NCBI GenBank assembly: GCA_964446585.1
Contig: CAYUPI010000009.1
Coordinates: forward strand, 1 to 64,000
DNA length: 64,000 bases
From: CAYUPI01 sp964446585
GTDB taxonomy: Bacteria > Verrucomicrobiota > Verrucomicrobiia > Limisphaerales > UBA8199
Direction of reading: 5' to 3'
Under the pieces are notes generated by a model. That model searched no databases. It was not told the DNA's origin and saw nothing but the letters and a program-made list of their open reading frames with translations. Shown here in pieces: positions 35,075-43,278 of this stretch; the stretch's first letter is position 1, and each line of letters starts with the position of its first letter. The translations under genes were made by a program, and so were the position numbers.

Positions 35075-35115
35075 AGCTCTCCCAATTGTTCGCGCCCCTG
35101 CGCACGGGTTATCGT
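35075..35115 (+). promoter_or_regulatory. Candidate promoter with shared AGCTCTCCCAATTGT motif, copy 1
   Basis: The 15-base motif ends in a TTGTTC that could serve as -35, with TATCGT 18 bases downstream as a weak -10. The same 15 bases recur before the next small gene (35509). The downstream gene here is the Lmo0937-like small membrane protein. Confidence 0.4.
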
Positions 35116-35143
35116 TGGAGCGCGGAAGAATCTGTTGTTCGAG

Positions 35144-35171
35144 CGACGCGGCTTGGATTGCAGCCGCGTCG
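35144..35171. other. 10-bp perfect hairpin in the leader of the small membrane protein gene
   Basis: CGACGCGGCT and AGCCGCGTCG pair perfectly around an eight-base loop. It lies between the candidate promoter and the small gene at 35248. It could be a leader structure or a terminator; there is no T-run. Confidence 0.45.
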
Positions 35172-35247
35172 GCCAGAAAGCTCCTGCCACCGAGCGAGCG
35201 ATTTTTCCGCGAGTGTGAGCTAAACTGAACCGTTGCAGGAGTTCCCC

Positions 35248-35400
35248 ATGCTACCCTATGCCATCGCCGTCGTGATGATTCTCCTGTGGCTGCTGGGGCT
35301 GGCATTATCGTGGACGTTTCACGGCCTGATACATCTCCTGCTGGTGATCGCGGTGGTCGTCCTCCTGCTCAAAATTGTCAGTAGCAAAGGAAACCATTGA
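35248..35400 (+). CDS. Lmo0937/DUF5670-family small membrane protein
   Basis: A 50-residue protein that is nearly all hydrophobic: M-L-P-Y-A-I-A-V-V-M, L-W-L-L-G-L-A, then G-L-I-H-L-L-L-V-I-A-V-V-V-L-L and a short polar tail. The order of two helices with L-W-L-L-G-L and G-L-I-H-L-L-L-V-I-A matches the Lmo0937 family of tiny membrane proteins, often found near stress genes. A good ribosome site, AGGAG, lies eight bases before the ATG. Function unknown. Confidence 0.8.
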   Translation: MLPYAIAVVMILLWLLGLALSWTFHGLIHLLLVIAVVVLLLKIVSSKGNH

Positions 35401-35508
35401 CGCGCAGTTTTTATCGTCGGCCTCAACGACTTTCCTGGGCCGGGCAGCTTATTCACCGCTAAGAAAATTCCTTACCGGTACTTCGCCTGTCACTTAGAGA
35501 GAAACAGA

Positions 35509-35547
35509 AGCTCTCCCAATTGTCGCCACCCTGGCTCCATTTATACT
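35509..35547 (+). promoter_or_regulatory. Candidate promoter with shared AGCTCTCCCAATTGT motif, copy 2
   Basis: The 15-base motif is identical to that at 35075. TTGTCG as -35 and TATACT as -10 are separated by 16 bases, a better match to a housekeeping-like promoter than copy 1. The next gene starts about 70 bases downstream. Confidence 0.5.
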
Positions 35548-35616
35548 TCTGGTCATGCAGCGTGTCACGAAACGCCCAGTGCAGGGTGCCAACGTTACAC
35601 CCAGGAGGACTCCAAT

Positions 35617-35868
35617 ATGGCAAAACTCTTAAACAAACAACTGTGTCATCGGGTGTTCACCCCGACTGAGTTCCTAAGCACGGGTGTGCGAACACTTTGG
35701 CAAAGCACTTCGGCGGAGCTGGCCCAGGAAATTCAAATCCTGAATTCGCCTGACCCAAGCCCCCCCACTCTGGTTGCCGGCGCTTTGGCCGCTGGAGTGG
35801 CGATGTCCTGCCAACAAGCGGAGGCGACTTCCGCTGTTCCTATTCCAGATGGCGTTCGGGGGGAGTGA
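35617..35868 (+). CDS. Small uncharacterised protein
   Basis: An 83-residue protein with no membrane segment. A strong ribosome site (CCAGGAGGA) lies ten bases before the ATG. The middle is polar, and the C-terminal third has a small hydrophobic patch (L-V-A-G-A-L-A-A-G-V-A-M). No family recognised. Its end overlaps the start of the receiver-domain gene by 20 bases in another frame, suggesting coupled translation. Confidence 0.6.
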   Translation: MAKLLNKQLCHRVFTPTEFLSTGVRTLWQSTSAELAQEIQILNSPDPSPPTLVAGALAAGVAMSCQQAEATSAVPIPDGVRGE

Positions 35869-36241
35869 AACCATTCTGGTGGTAGATGAAACGCCGCTGA
35901 AGCGTGAGGCAGTGGCCGCAAGCTTGCGAGAAATGGGCTATCGCGTTTTGGAAGCGGCTGACTCACGGGAAGCCCAACGCCACGCCCACACACAACGAAC
36001 AATTCATTTGGTGGTCATCGACCTGCCGGCGCCCGAGATTAGACGCTTTGAATTGGCCCAGTGGTTCCGGGCGATTTACCCCGCCACTCGATTGCTACTT
36101 GCCACCGATTGGCTCTGGGGCTTGAACCTGGACCTGGACCGGCAGCGACGAATTGTAGTTCTGGCCAAGCCGTTCTCACCCCTCGAACTCGGGCGGATGG
36201 TACGCCTGGTTCTGGATGATACCGGCACGCCGAGGGGCTGA
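35849..36241 (+). CDS. Stand-alone response regulator receiver domain
   Basis: A 130-residue single-domain receiver. Strand 1 ends in V-V-D-E, giving the acidic pair; the phosphorylation aspartate is D58 in V-V-I-D-L-P; the switch threonine is in L-A-T-D-W; the lysine is K107 in L-A-K-P-F-S. It has no output domain, so it may relay phosphate or bind a partner, as CheY or Spo0F do. The start inside the preceding small gene is chosen because residues upstream of the ATG do not fit the fold. No kinase gene is directly adjacent. Confidence 0.75.
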   Translation: MAFGGSETILVVDETPLKREAVAASLREMGYRVLEAADSREAQRHAHTQRTIHLVVIDLPAPEIRRFELAQWFRAIYPATRLLLATDWLWGLNLDLDRQRRIVVLAKPFSPLELGRMVRLVLDDTGTPRG

Positions 36242-36609
36242 GCGGCGGAAACGGGCGCTTGGATGGTGCCTTCAGCTAAGAGAGCCAAGTTTCGCGACCG
36301 AGCCAACGGCCCGTGACCACACGAAGGTTCGCGCCGACAACGCTTCGTTTCTCAGGTGATGGCAGACTCAAGGCGCTCGTTGAACCAGCCTTGCACGCGG
36401 ACTTCCAAGTCGCCTTTCGGCGTGCTGTTGTGAATTTGCTGGCTTCGGCCGGATGTTAAATCAGCGACCTCGGCAAGGCTAAGGCGGAGTTTACTCCTTC
36501 ATCGGCTCGGCCATTGTTGGCACACGAGGATTGCAATCCGCGCTCGTTCGAACGATGCTGTCGCTCGGCAAGGACGCGCCAGACCTGAACTGCAGTGGCG
36601 CCTCAAGAC
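36242..36609. other. Intergenic stretch with no clear gene
   Basis: About 370 bases between the receiver gene and the glycosyltransferase gene. On the minus strand, roughly 40 codons ending near 36357 read like a protein tail (D-L-E-V-R-V-Q-G-W-F-N-E-R-L) but have an in-frame stop upstream and no start, so this could be a gene remnant. Nothing else is recognised. Confidence 0.35.
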
Positions 36610-38904
36610 ATGGAAACGGCCTCAGAAATTCGAAAAGTCGCATTCCTCGGCGATTACGCGCCGCGTAAATGTGGCATCGCCACCTTCACCGCGGATTTGC
36701 TGTCGGCGATGGCCGCCGAGCATCCCAAGCTTGACTGCTTCGCAGTGCCTGTGAACGACGTCGAGGGTGGGTACGATTACCCGAGCACCGTGCGATTCGA
36801 AATCGTCGAGCAGGATCTTTCCTCTTATCGCCGCGCGGCCGATTTCCTCAACATCAGCAACGTGGACATCGTTTGCGTCCAGCACGAATTCGGCATATTC
36901 GGCGGGCCGCTCGGCAGCCATTTGCTGGCGCTGTTGCGCGAGCTCAGAATGCCGGTCGTCACCACACTCCATACTCTGCTGAAGGAGCCGACTCCCGACC
37001 AACGCCGCGTGATGCAGGAATTGATCGCGCGCTCCACGCGCATGGTAGTCATGAGCGACCGCGCTCGCCAAATGTTGCAGGAAATTTACCAGGCGCCGCC
37101 GGCCAAGATCGATCTCATTCCCCATGGTATTCCGGACATGCCTTTCGTGGATCCCAATTTTTACAAAGATCAGTTCCACGTCGAAGGCCGACCGGTCCTG
37201 CTTACCTTCGGCCTGCTTTCGCCCAACAAGGGAATCGAGCACGCGCTCAAAGCGCTCCCGGAGATTGTGGCGGAAATTCCCGACGTCGTGTATATCATCC
37301 TCGGAGCGACCCATCCCAATTTGCTGCGGGAAAATGGAGAGGCCTACCGCCTGAGCCTGGAACGGCTCGCGAAGAAGACCCGGATGCAAAAGCATGTCAT
37401 TTTCTACAATCGGTTTGTCGAGCTTGAAGAGCTGAAAGAATTTATCGGCGCGGCGGATCTCTACCTCACGCCGTATCTGAACGAAGCGCAAATCACCTCC
37501 GGCACGCTGGCCTATGCCTTCGGGGCGGGCAAAGCAGTGATCTCGACGCCCTATTGGCACGCCGCCGAACTCCTCGCCGAAGATCGCGGCGTGCTGGTGC
37601 CGTTCGGTGATTCGCGGGCCATTTCCCGCGAGGTCGTCGGCTTGTTACGCGATGAAACGCGGCGAACCGCTATCCGCAAGAACGCCTACAAGCTGGGCCG
37701 GGAAATGATCTGGAGCAATGTGGCGCGGCTTTATTTGCGCTCCTTTGAGCTGGCCCGGCTGGAGCGCGCGGTATTGTCACGAAAATCGTTTGCCACCAAA
37801 ACACTCGATCAGGAGCCGCGCGCGCTGCCGCGGTTGAAGTTGGACCATTTATCGCGGATGACCGATTCGACCGGCCTGTTTCAGCACGCCATTTTCAGCG
37901 TGCCGAACTTCTCGGAAGGCTATTGCACGGATGATAACGCCCGCGCGTTCATTCTCGCCGTGCTGCTGGACGAGATGGAGGAAGAGCCGGACCGGGTGCG
38001 CACCCTGGCCACGACCTATGCCGCCTTCCTGCATCACGCCTTCGATCTCAAAACCAACCGGTTTCACAACCTCCTGAGCTTCGATCGGCGCTGGCTGGAC
38101 GAGCAGGGCTCCGAGGACTCGCAAGGCCGCGCACTGTGGGCCCTGGGCGTCGGCGTCGGTCGCTCCCCGTACCGCAGTTTTCAGGTGATGTCCGGCCAGG
38201 TCTTCGCCCAGGCATTGCCTGCGGTGGCAGAGTTCGGTTCGCCCCGCGCCTGGGCCTTCAGCCTGCTTGGTATCCATGAATACTTGCAGCGCCTCAACGG
38301 CGACCGGGCGGCGACGCAAGCCCGCGACACCCTCACCGCGCGGCTCATGGAGCTGTTCGACAAATCCGCTCAGCCGGATTGGCCGTGGTTTGAGGACGTG
38401 CTGACCTACGACAACGCCAAACTCTGTCACGCCCTGATCTGCAGTGGGCAGGCCACGGGACAAAAGTCGGTGCTTGAGCGGGGCCTGCAAACGCTGCGCT
38501 GGCTGGCTGAGGTGCAAACTTCGGAGAGCGCTGATTTCCGGCCGATCGGCAGCAATGGTTTTTATCCGCGCGGCGGACAGCGCGCAAGCTTTGATCAACA
38601 ACCAGTTGAGGCCCAGGCCATGGTTTCCGCCTGTTTGCAGGCTTACCGCAGCACCGGCGAGGCCTGGTGGTACGAGCAGGCGCAGCGTGCCTTTGACTGG
38701 TTCCTCGGCTGGAACGACCTCGGCCTGGAACTCTACTCTTCCAACACCGGCGGTTGCCGCGATGCCTTGCACGTGGATCGTGTCAATCAGAACCAGGGCG
38801 CAGAGTCCACGCTGGCCTTCCTGTTGTCGCTGGCGGAAATGCGGTTAGCGCAAAATGCCGAAACCGTCTTCAACCATCGCAATTCACCACCTGCTTCGCC
38901 ATGA
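36610..38904 (+). CDS. GT4-type glycosyltransferase with C-terminal helical domain
   Basis: A 764-residue cytoplasmic protein. The first 400 residues form a GT-B fold of family 4: R-K-C-G-I-A-T-F-T near the start, Q-H-E-F-G-I-F-G-G, I-P-H-G-I-P, F-G-L-L-S-P-N-K-G-I-E and the C-terminal donor site with T-S-G-T-L-A-Y-A. The remaining 350 residues are helical, with repeated W and F motifs (W-A-L-G-V-G-V-G, W-P-W-F-E-D-V-L-T-Y-D-N-A-K), like an alpha/alpha toroid. The next gene starts in an ATGA overlap and encodes a GH130 enzyme, pointing to a shared mannose- or glucose-based glycan. A GTG lies five codons upstream. Confidence 0.85.
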   Translation: METASEIRKVAFLGDYAPRKCGIATFTADLLSAMAAEHPKLDCFAVPVNDVEGGYDYPSTVRFEIVEQDLSSYRRAADFLNISNVDIVCVQHEFGIFGGPLGSHLLALLRELRMPVVTTLHTLLKEPTPDQRRVMQELIARSTRMVVMSDRARQMLQEIYQAPPAKIDLIPHGIPDMPFVDPNFYKDQFHVEGRPVLLTFGLLSPNKGIEHALKALPEIVAEIPDVVYIILGATHPNLLRENGEAYRLSLERLAKKTRMQKHVIFYNRFVELEELKEFIGAADLYLTPYLNEAQITSGTLAYAFGAGKAVISTPYWHAAELLAEDRGVLVPFGDSRAISREVVGLLRDETRRTAIRKNAYKLGREMIWSNVARLYLRSFELARLERAVLSRKSFATKTLDQEPRALPRLKLDHLSRMTDSTGLFQHAIFSVPNFSEGYCTDDNARAFILAVLLDEMEEEPDRVRTLATTYAAFLHHAFDLKTNRFHNLLSFDRRWLDEQGSEDSQGRALWALGVGVGRSPYRSFQVMSGQVFAQALPAVAEFGSPRAWAFSLLGIHEYLQRLNGDRAATQARDTLTARLMELFDKSAQPDWPWFEDVLTYDNAKLCHALICSGQATGQKSVLERGLQTLRWLAEVQTSESADFRPIGSNGFYPRGGQRASFDQQPVEAQAMVSACLQAYRSTGEAWWYEQAQRAFDWFLGWNDLGLELYSSNTGGCRDALHVDRVNQNQGAESTLAFLLSLAEMRLAQNAETVFNHRNSPPASP

Positions 38905-40355
38905 AGACCTTGAAGATCCAACGCACCAATGTCCGCTTGCGCCCCGACCCGGCGCGCGTCCTGATGCGGCCCTTCAACCCGACGACCGACCAGCGGGCGC
39001 TGAAGATCTGCGCACGCGTCATGGCCCTGACGGAAGCCGACGTCGTCATGCTGCTCGATCACGTTCTGGCAGAGTTCGGCGAACGGCACCTCAAGACTCG
39101 CGAGTTCCTGCGACGCCGGTTCGAGCAAGTGCGGCCTTATCTGCTCACTGACCAGAAGCTGTCGGCCGAACGAGAGTTATTGCTGGCAGCCTTCTTCTCG
39201 CACGAGTATTCGCTCGAGGCCGCCGCGCTGTTTAATCCGTCGATTGTGCCGCACCCGGATCAGGGCGACCTTCCTCCCGGCGCATTGCGATTCGTGCTGA
39301 GCCTGCGCGCCACTGGCGAAGGCCACATCTCCTCGGTGACCTTCCGAACGGGAATCGTGTACGCGAACGGTGGCATCACAATTAATGAGCCGACGCGTTT
39401 CTGTCTTGAGCCCGTGCAGGTCCCCAGCGCGTCGTATGAGAAAAGCCTGTTTGCCCGAAAGCTGGGCGAACTTGGCCTGGCAGGTGATTTCAGCCGCCAT
39501 CTCCTCGAGGGCCTTGGCGATTCCTTCACGTTGGAAGAACTGCGCCACGCCATTGGCCAGACCGTGGGGGAACTCCGGGCGCGAGACCAGGAAGCTGAAG
39601 TGGCGGCCCGAAAAGTCCTGACCTTTGCTCAATCGAATTACGAAGTGCAATTTGCGCCAGACTCACGGTTGTCCGAGCGCGTGCTCTTTCCCGTGACGCC
39701 CTCGCAGAGCAACGGCATCGAGGATGCGCGTTTTGTGCTGTTTCAGAACGACGACGGCACGCGGACCTATTACGCGACATACACGGCCTACGATGGCAAG
39801 TTCATCCTGCCGCAATTCATTGAGACTCCCGATTTTCTGCACTTCAAGTTCGTCACGCTCAATGGCCCGGCGGTCCAAAACAAGGGCATGGCGCTGTTCC
39901 CGCGGAAAATAAGTGGCCACTACGCCATGCTCAGCCGCCAGGACTACGAAAACATTTATCTGATGTACTCCGACCACCCGCATTTCTGGCACAGCCCGCA
40001 GCTCCTCGTGAAGCCGGCTTCTGCTTGGGAATTCATCCAAATGGGCAACTGCGGCTCGCCCATCGAGACCGACGCGGGCTGGCTCGTCATCAGCCACGGA
40101 GTCGGCCCGATGCGAAAATACTGCATCGGCGCCTTCCTGCTCGACCGGGACGATCCCAGCAAGGTCATCGGCCGTCTGCCGGAACCACTGATTAAGCCAA
40201 ACGAGAGCGAGCGGGAAGGCTACGTGCCTAACGTGGTCTATTCCTGCGGCAGCCTCGTGCACCGTGGCCGCCTGATAATCCCCTATGCCATGTCCGACTA
40301 CGCAACCACGTTCGCCACGCTCTCGCTCGCGCACCTGCTGGCCGCGATGGCCTAG
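38901..40355 (+). CDS. GH130-family glycosidase/phosphorylase
   Basis: A 484-residue protein of the five-bladed propeller family that phosphorolyses or hydrolyses beta-mannosides. Landmarks are F-N-P-S-I-V-P-H near residue 112, the G-I-E-D-A-R-F site carrying the presumed general-acid aspartate, T-Y-T-A-Y-D-G, K-N-K-G-like Q-N-K-G-M-A-L-F-P-R-K and P-L-I-K-P-N-E-S-E-R-E-G-Y-V-P-N-V-V-Y. The ATG overlaps the stop of the glycosyltransferase as ATGA, so the two are translationally coupled. Whether it is a phosphorylase or a hydrolase is not decided here. Confidence 0.88.
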   Translation: MKTLKIQRTNVRLRPDPARVLMRPFNPTTDQRALKICARVMALTEADVVMLLDHVLAEFGERHLKTREFLRRRFEQVRPYLLTDQKLSAERELLLAAFFSHEYSLEAAALFNPSIVPHPDQGDLPPGALRFVLSLRATGEGHISSVTFRTGIVYANGGITINEPTRFCLEPVQVPSASYEKSLFARKLGELGLAGDFSRHLLEGLGDSFTLEELRHAIGQTVGELRARDQEAEVAARKVLTFAQSNYEVQFAPDSRLSERVLFPVTPSQSNGIEDARFVLFQNDDGTRTYYATYTAYDGKFILPQFIETPDFLHFKFVTLNGPAVQNKGMALFPRKISGHYAMLSRQDYENIYLMYSDHPHFWHSPQLLVKPASAWEFIQMGNCGSPIETDAGWLVISHGVGPMRKYCIGAFLLDRDDPSKVIGRLPEPLIKPNESEREGYVPNVVYSCGSLVHRGRLIIPYAMSDYATTFATLSLAHLLAAMA

Positions 40356-40358
40356 CTC

Positions 40359-41399
40359 ATGGCTGGAGCATCAATCAAGTTGTTGCGTTTGTCCCTGGCC
40401 GCGTCCGTGCCTATGGTCGCTTTTTTCGCAAGCGGCGCCGAACCCAATTCGCCGAAGCTGCGGCTCGGTTACTTCCCCAATCTGACGCACGCACAGGCTC
40501 TCTTCGCACGAGCCACGGGAGAGTTCGAACGTCAGACCGGCGCGCAGGTCACCTGGCTGGCCTTTAATGCAGGCCCCACCGCCATCGAAGCCCTCTTTGG
40601 CGATGCGGTCGATGCCACGTTTGTCGGCCCCAGCCCGACCATCAACGGGCATATTAGATCGCGCGGGGAAAAATTCGTCATCGTGGCCGGCAGCGCCAGC
40701 GGCGGCGCCGGCCTGGTTGTGCGGAAGGACTCCGGCATCCGCAGCGAAAAAGACTTTGGAGGCAAAACCATTGCTACGCCGCAGTTGGGCAACACCCAGG
40801 ATGTTGCCGCGCGCGTCTGGTTTGCCGACCACGGTTATCGCCTGCGAGATCGCGGTGGAAACGTGGTTCTCGTGGCGCTCGCCAATCCCGACCAACTCAC
40901 GCTCTTCAAAAAGAAGCAGATCGACGCCGCCTGGACTGTGGAACCCTGGATGGCGCGGCTAGAGGTTGAAGGCAATGGCGAATTGTTCCTTGAAGAAAAA
41001 TCACTCTGGCCGGAGGGAAAGTATGTCACCACGCATTTGATCGTGACCAGGTCCTATCTCGCCGACCATCAGGAGACGACTCGTAAATTGCTCGCTGCGC
41101 TGGTTGACGTTACCGAGCGGATTAACTCGAACAAAACGGCAGCGGCGGCCATTCTGAATCGCCAACTCAAGACTGAAACGGGCAAAGCGCTTAAAGACGA
41201 GGTGCTCGAAAAGGCCATAGCTCGCGTCGAATTTACCTGGGATCCGATTTGCTCCTCGTTGAAACAATCCGCCGCGGCCGCCAGCCGTCTCGGCTTCATC
41301 CATAAAGACGCGGGGCTTCGGGGAATCTATTCCCTCAGGCTTCTGAACGATGTGTTGAAGGCGAAAAACCTACCTCCAGTCGAGGGCCCCGACGTCTGA
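40359..41399 (+). CDS. ABC transporter substrate-binding protein (SsuA/TauA/NMT1-like)
   Basis: Periplasmic binding protein of 346 residues. A signal peptide (L-S-L-A-A-S-V-P-M-V-A-F-F-A-S-G-A) precedes the mature domain: L-R-L-G-Y-F-P-N-L-T-H-A, F-N-A-G-P-T-A-I-E-A-L, F-V-G-P-S-P-T-I-N, then K-T-I-A-T-P-Q-L-G-N-T-Q and A-A-W-T-V-E-P-W. This is the aliphatic sulfonate, taurine or nitrate type. The ATPase and permease follow without gaps. A CysJ-like reductase about 3 kb downstream supports sulfonate use, but the ligand is inferred. Confidence 0.88.
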   Translation: MAGASIKLLRLSLAASVPMVAFFASGAEPNSPKLRLGYFPNLTHAQALFARATGEFERQTGAQVTWLAFNAGPTAIEALFGDAVDATFVGPSPTINGHIRSRGEKFVIVAGSASGGAGLVVRKDSGIRSEKDFGGKTIATPQLGNTQDVAARVWFADHGYRLRDRGGNVVLVALANPDQLTLFKKKQIDAAWTVEPWMARLEVEGNGELFLEEKSLWPEGKYVTTHLIVTRSYLADHQETTRKLLAALVDVTERINSNKTAAAAILNRQLKTETGKALKDEVLEKAIARVEFTWDPICSSLKQSAAAASRLGFIHKDAGLRGIYSLRLLNDVLKAKNLPPVEGPDV

Positions 41400-41403
41400 T
41401 GCG

Positions 41404-42213
41404 ATGGACCAAAACAAAGGCAATTCACCCACATCCGCCGCTCCAGTGGACGAGCATCCCGTCAAACTCAAGCTGACCAGCGTCGCCAAGACCTACGGCA
41501 AAGGAGTGCAACAGATGGCAGCGTTGCAGCCGGTCACTACTCAGGTGCGCGAGGGCGAGTTCGTCATTTTCTTCGGCCCTTCCGGGTGCGGAAAGACCAC
41601 TTTGCTGAACATGATTGCTGGTTTCGAGGCAATCAACGAGGGTGAAATCACGCTTGACGGCAAGCCGGTCGAAGGTCCGCATCACGATCGACTCATGCTG
41701 TTTCAGGAACACGGGCTCTTTCCGTGGCTGACGGTGATCGAGAACGTCATGTTCGGCCTCCGGCGTAAATACCGGTTTAAACGAAGGGCCCGCCGCGAGC
41801 GAGCGCGTCAGTTTCTCCAAATGGTTCATCTCGAGGAGTTCGAACGCGCCGCCATTCATGAACTGTCCGGCGGGATGAAGCAACGCGTGGCGCTGGCTCG
41901 GGCGCTGGCGCCCGACCCAAAGGTGTTGCTCGTGGACGAACCCTTCCCCGCCCTGGATGCGTTGACTCGCGCAAAGCTCTACTGGGACATCCAGGAAATT
42001 CACCAGCGCACCAAAAAGACCATCATCCTGGTCACGCATGACCCCCGAGAAGCCGCCTGTCTCGGCGATCGTGTGCTGGTGTTTTCCGGCCGGCCGGGAC
42101 GCGTTCGAGCGGACATCACTATCGATCTGCCGCGCTCGCGCGATATCAATGATCCTGCCGTGGCCGAATGCGCCGCGGGCATCATGGCGCAGATGGAGGC
42201 GCCCGGCGAATGA
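41404..42213 (+). CDS. ABC transporter ATPase (SsuB/TauB-like)
   Basis: ATP-hydrolysing subunit of 269 residues. Walker A is G-P-S-G-C-G-K-T-T, the Q-loop lies in L-M-L-F-Q-E-H-G-L-F-P-W, the signature is L-S-G-G-M-K-Q-R and Walker B is L-L-V-D-E-P-F-P-A-L-D, followed by a switch histidine in V-T-H-D-P-R-E-A. These fit the nitrate/sulfonate/taurine group. It begins four bases after the binding-protein gene, and its last codons overlap the permease start (ATGA). Confidence 0.93.
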   Translation: MDQNKGNSPTSAAPVDEHPVKLKLTSVAKTYGKGVQQMAALQPVTTQVREGEFVIFFGPSGCGKTTLLNMIAGFEAINEGEITLDGKPVEGPHHDRLMLFQEHGLFPWLTVIENVMFGLRRKYRFKRRARRERARQFLQMVHLEEFERAAIHELSGGMKQRVALARALAPDPKVLLVDEPFPALDALTRAKLYWDIQEIHQRTKKTIILVTHDPREAACLGDRVLVFSGRPGRVRADITIDLPRSRDINDPAVAECAAGIMAQMEAPGE

Positions 42214-42986
42214 AGTCCCCGCAACGCCGCGTCAAGTATTACGTCCTCCTCTTTTACCTGCTGATCCTCGCTGTTTGGCAATTGGTCATCTCGGCCCGGC
42301 GCATCCCTGATTATCTTTTCCCATCACCCTGGCAGGTCGCCCGGCGCCTCTGGGAGCTCACAGCCGACAACTATCTCTGGCCGAGCGTCGAAGCCACGTT
42401 CCAACGCATGGCCGTTGGCTTTTCCATCGCCGCTTGCGTGGGCTTGATCGTCGGACTTTTGATGGGCATGAGCCGAGTGGTCAATGGCTGCCTGCGCTCG
42501 CTCTTCCTTGGTTTGCAGACGCTTCCTACGGCGGCTTGGGTCCCGGTGTCGTTGCTATTCTTCGGCCTGAGCGACCATGGCATCTATTTCGTCATCATCA
42601 TGAGTTCGGCGCCCGCCGTCGCCATTGCCACTTCCGATGGCATCCAGCATATCCCGCTGATTTATCTACGTGCCGCTCGTACCTTGGGCACGCCCACCTA
42701 CGCAATGCCGATTCGAGTGATCCTTCCCGCGGCACTGCCAAGCATCGTGACCGGAGTCAAGCTGGGCTGGACGCTGGCCTGGCACGGCTGCGTCTCGGCC
42801 GAACTCATTAAATCGCCTGTCGGTCTGGGTTACTTGTTGCAAATGGGACGTGAGTTGAACGCCGCCGAGCAAGTCATCGGCATCATGGTCCTGACGATTC
42901 TGTTCGGTCTGCTGCTGGATCGTTTCTTTTTCGGCCTTATCCAAAAGCGAATCCTCATCCGCTGGGGCCTGGCCCAGGAGGCCTGA
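42210..42986 (+). CDS. ABC transporter permease (SsuC/TauC-like)
   Basis: Membrane channel subunit of 258 residues with six helices and the binding-protein-dependent permease loop (A-A-R-T-L-G-T-P-T-Y then I-L-P-A-A-L-P-S-I-V-T-G), which docks the ATPase. The start ATG overlaps the ATPase stop. Together with the two genes before it, it makes a complete importer operon. A perfect AGGAGG lies in its last codons, upstream of a small frame without a normal start codon. Confidence 0.92.
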   Translation: MKSPQRRVKYYVLLFYLLILAVWQLVISARRIPDYLFPSPWQVARRLWELTADNYLWPSVEATFQRMAVGFSIAACVGLIVGLLMGMSRVVNGCLRSLFLGLQTLPTAAWVPVSLLFFGLSDHGIYFVIIMSSAPAVAIATSDGIQHIPLIYLRAARTLGTPTYAMPIRVILPAALPSIVTGVKLGWTLAWHGCVSAELIKSPVGLGYLLQMGRELNAAEQVIGIMVLTILFGLLLDRFFFGLIQKRILIRWGLAQEA

Positions 42987-43177
42987 GGCGACGCATTCCA
43001 GCGATTCTTCTCGCGAGAGCCGTCATATTCGCTATTTGCTACCCCATCGTCTGGACCGACGTCCTCCAGTCCTTCACCACCACCGCTGCCGCCGACACCC
43101 CCATTGCCGTCTTCGGCGCCCTCTCCTTCTGGTGGATGGGCGAGCACGGCACTTCTGTTACGCGCTTAAGTTTCTGA
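42986..43177 (+). other. Possible small membrane ORF without a standard start
   Basis: An open frame of 63 codons follows the permease, with a helix-like stretch (A-V-I-F-A-I-C-Y-P-I-V-W) and a second segment (I-A-V-F-G-A-L-S-F-W-W-M-G-E-H). AGGAGG lies just upstream, yet the frame has no ATG, GTG or TTG before the first helix. It may be a decayed gene or start at a rare codon. Confidence 0.25.
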
Positions 43178-43278
43178 AACCTTCCTGCTGGCTCCCGTGT
43201 ATTGACCGTCACGGGACCGAGCCCGAATCGAGCCCCCGCAAGGAACAAACATAAACGGCAAAAAATACTGAGCCCGCG

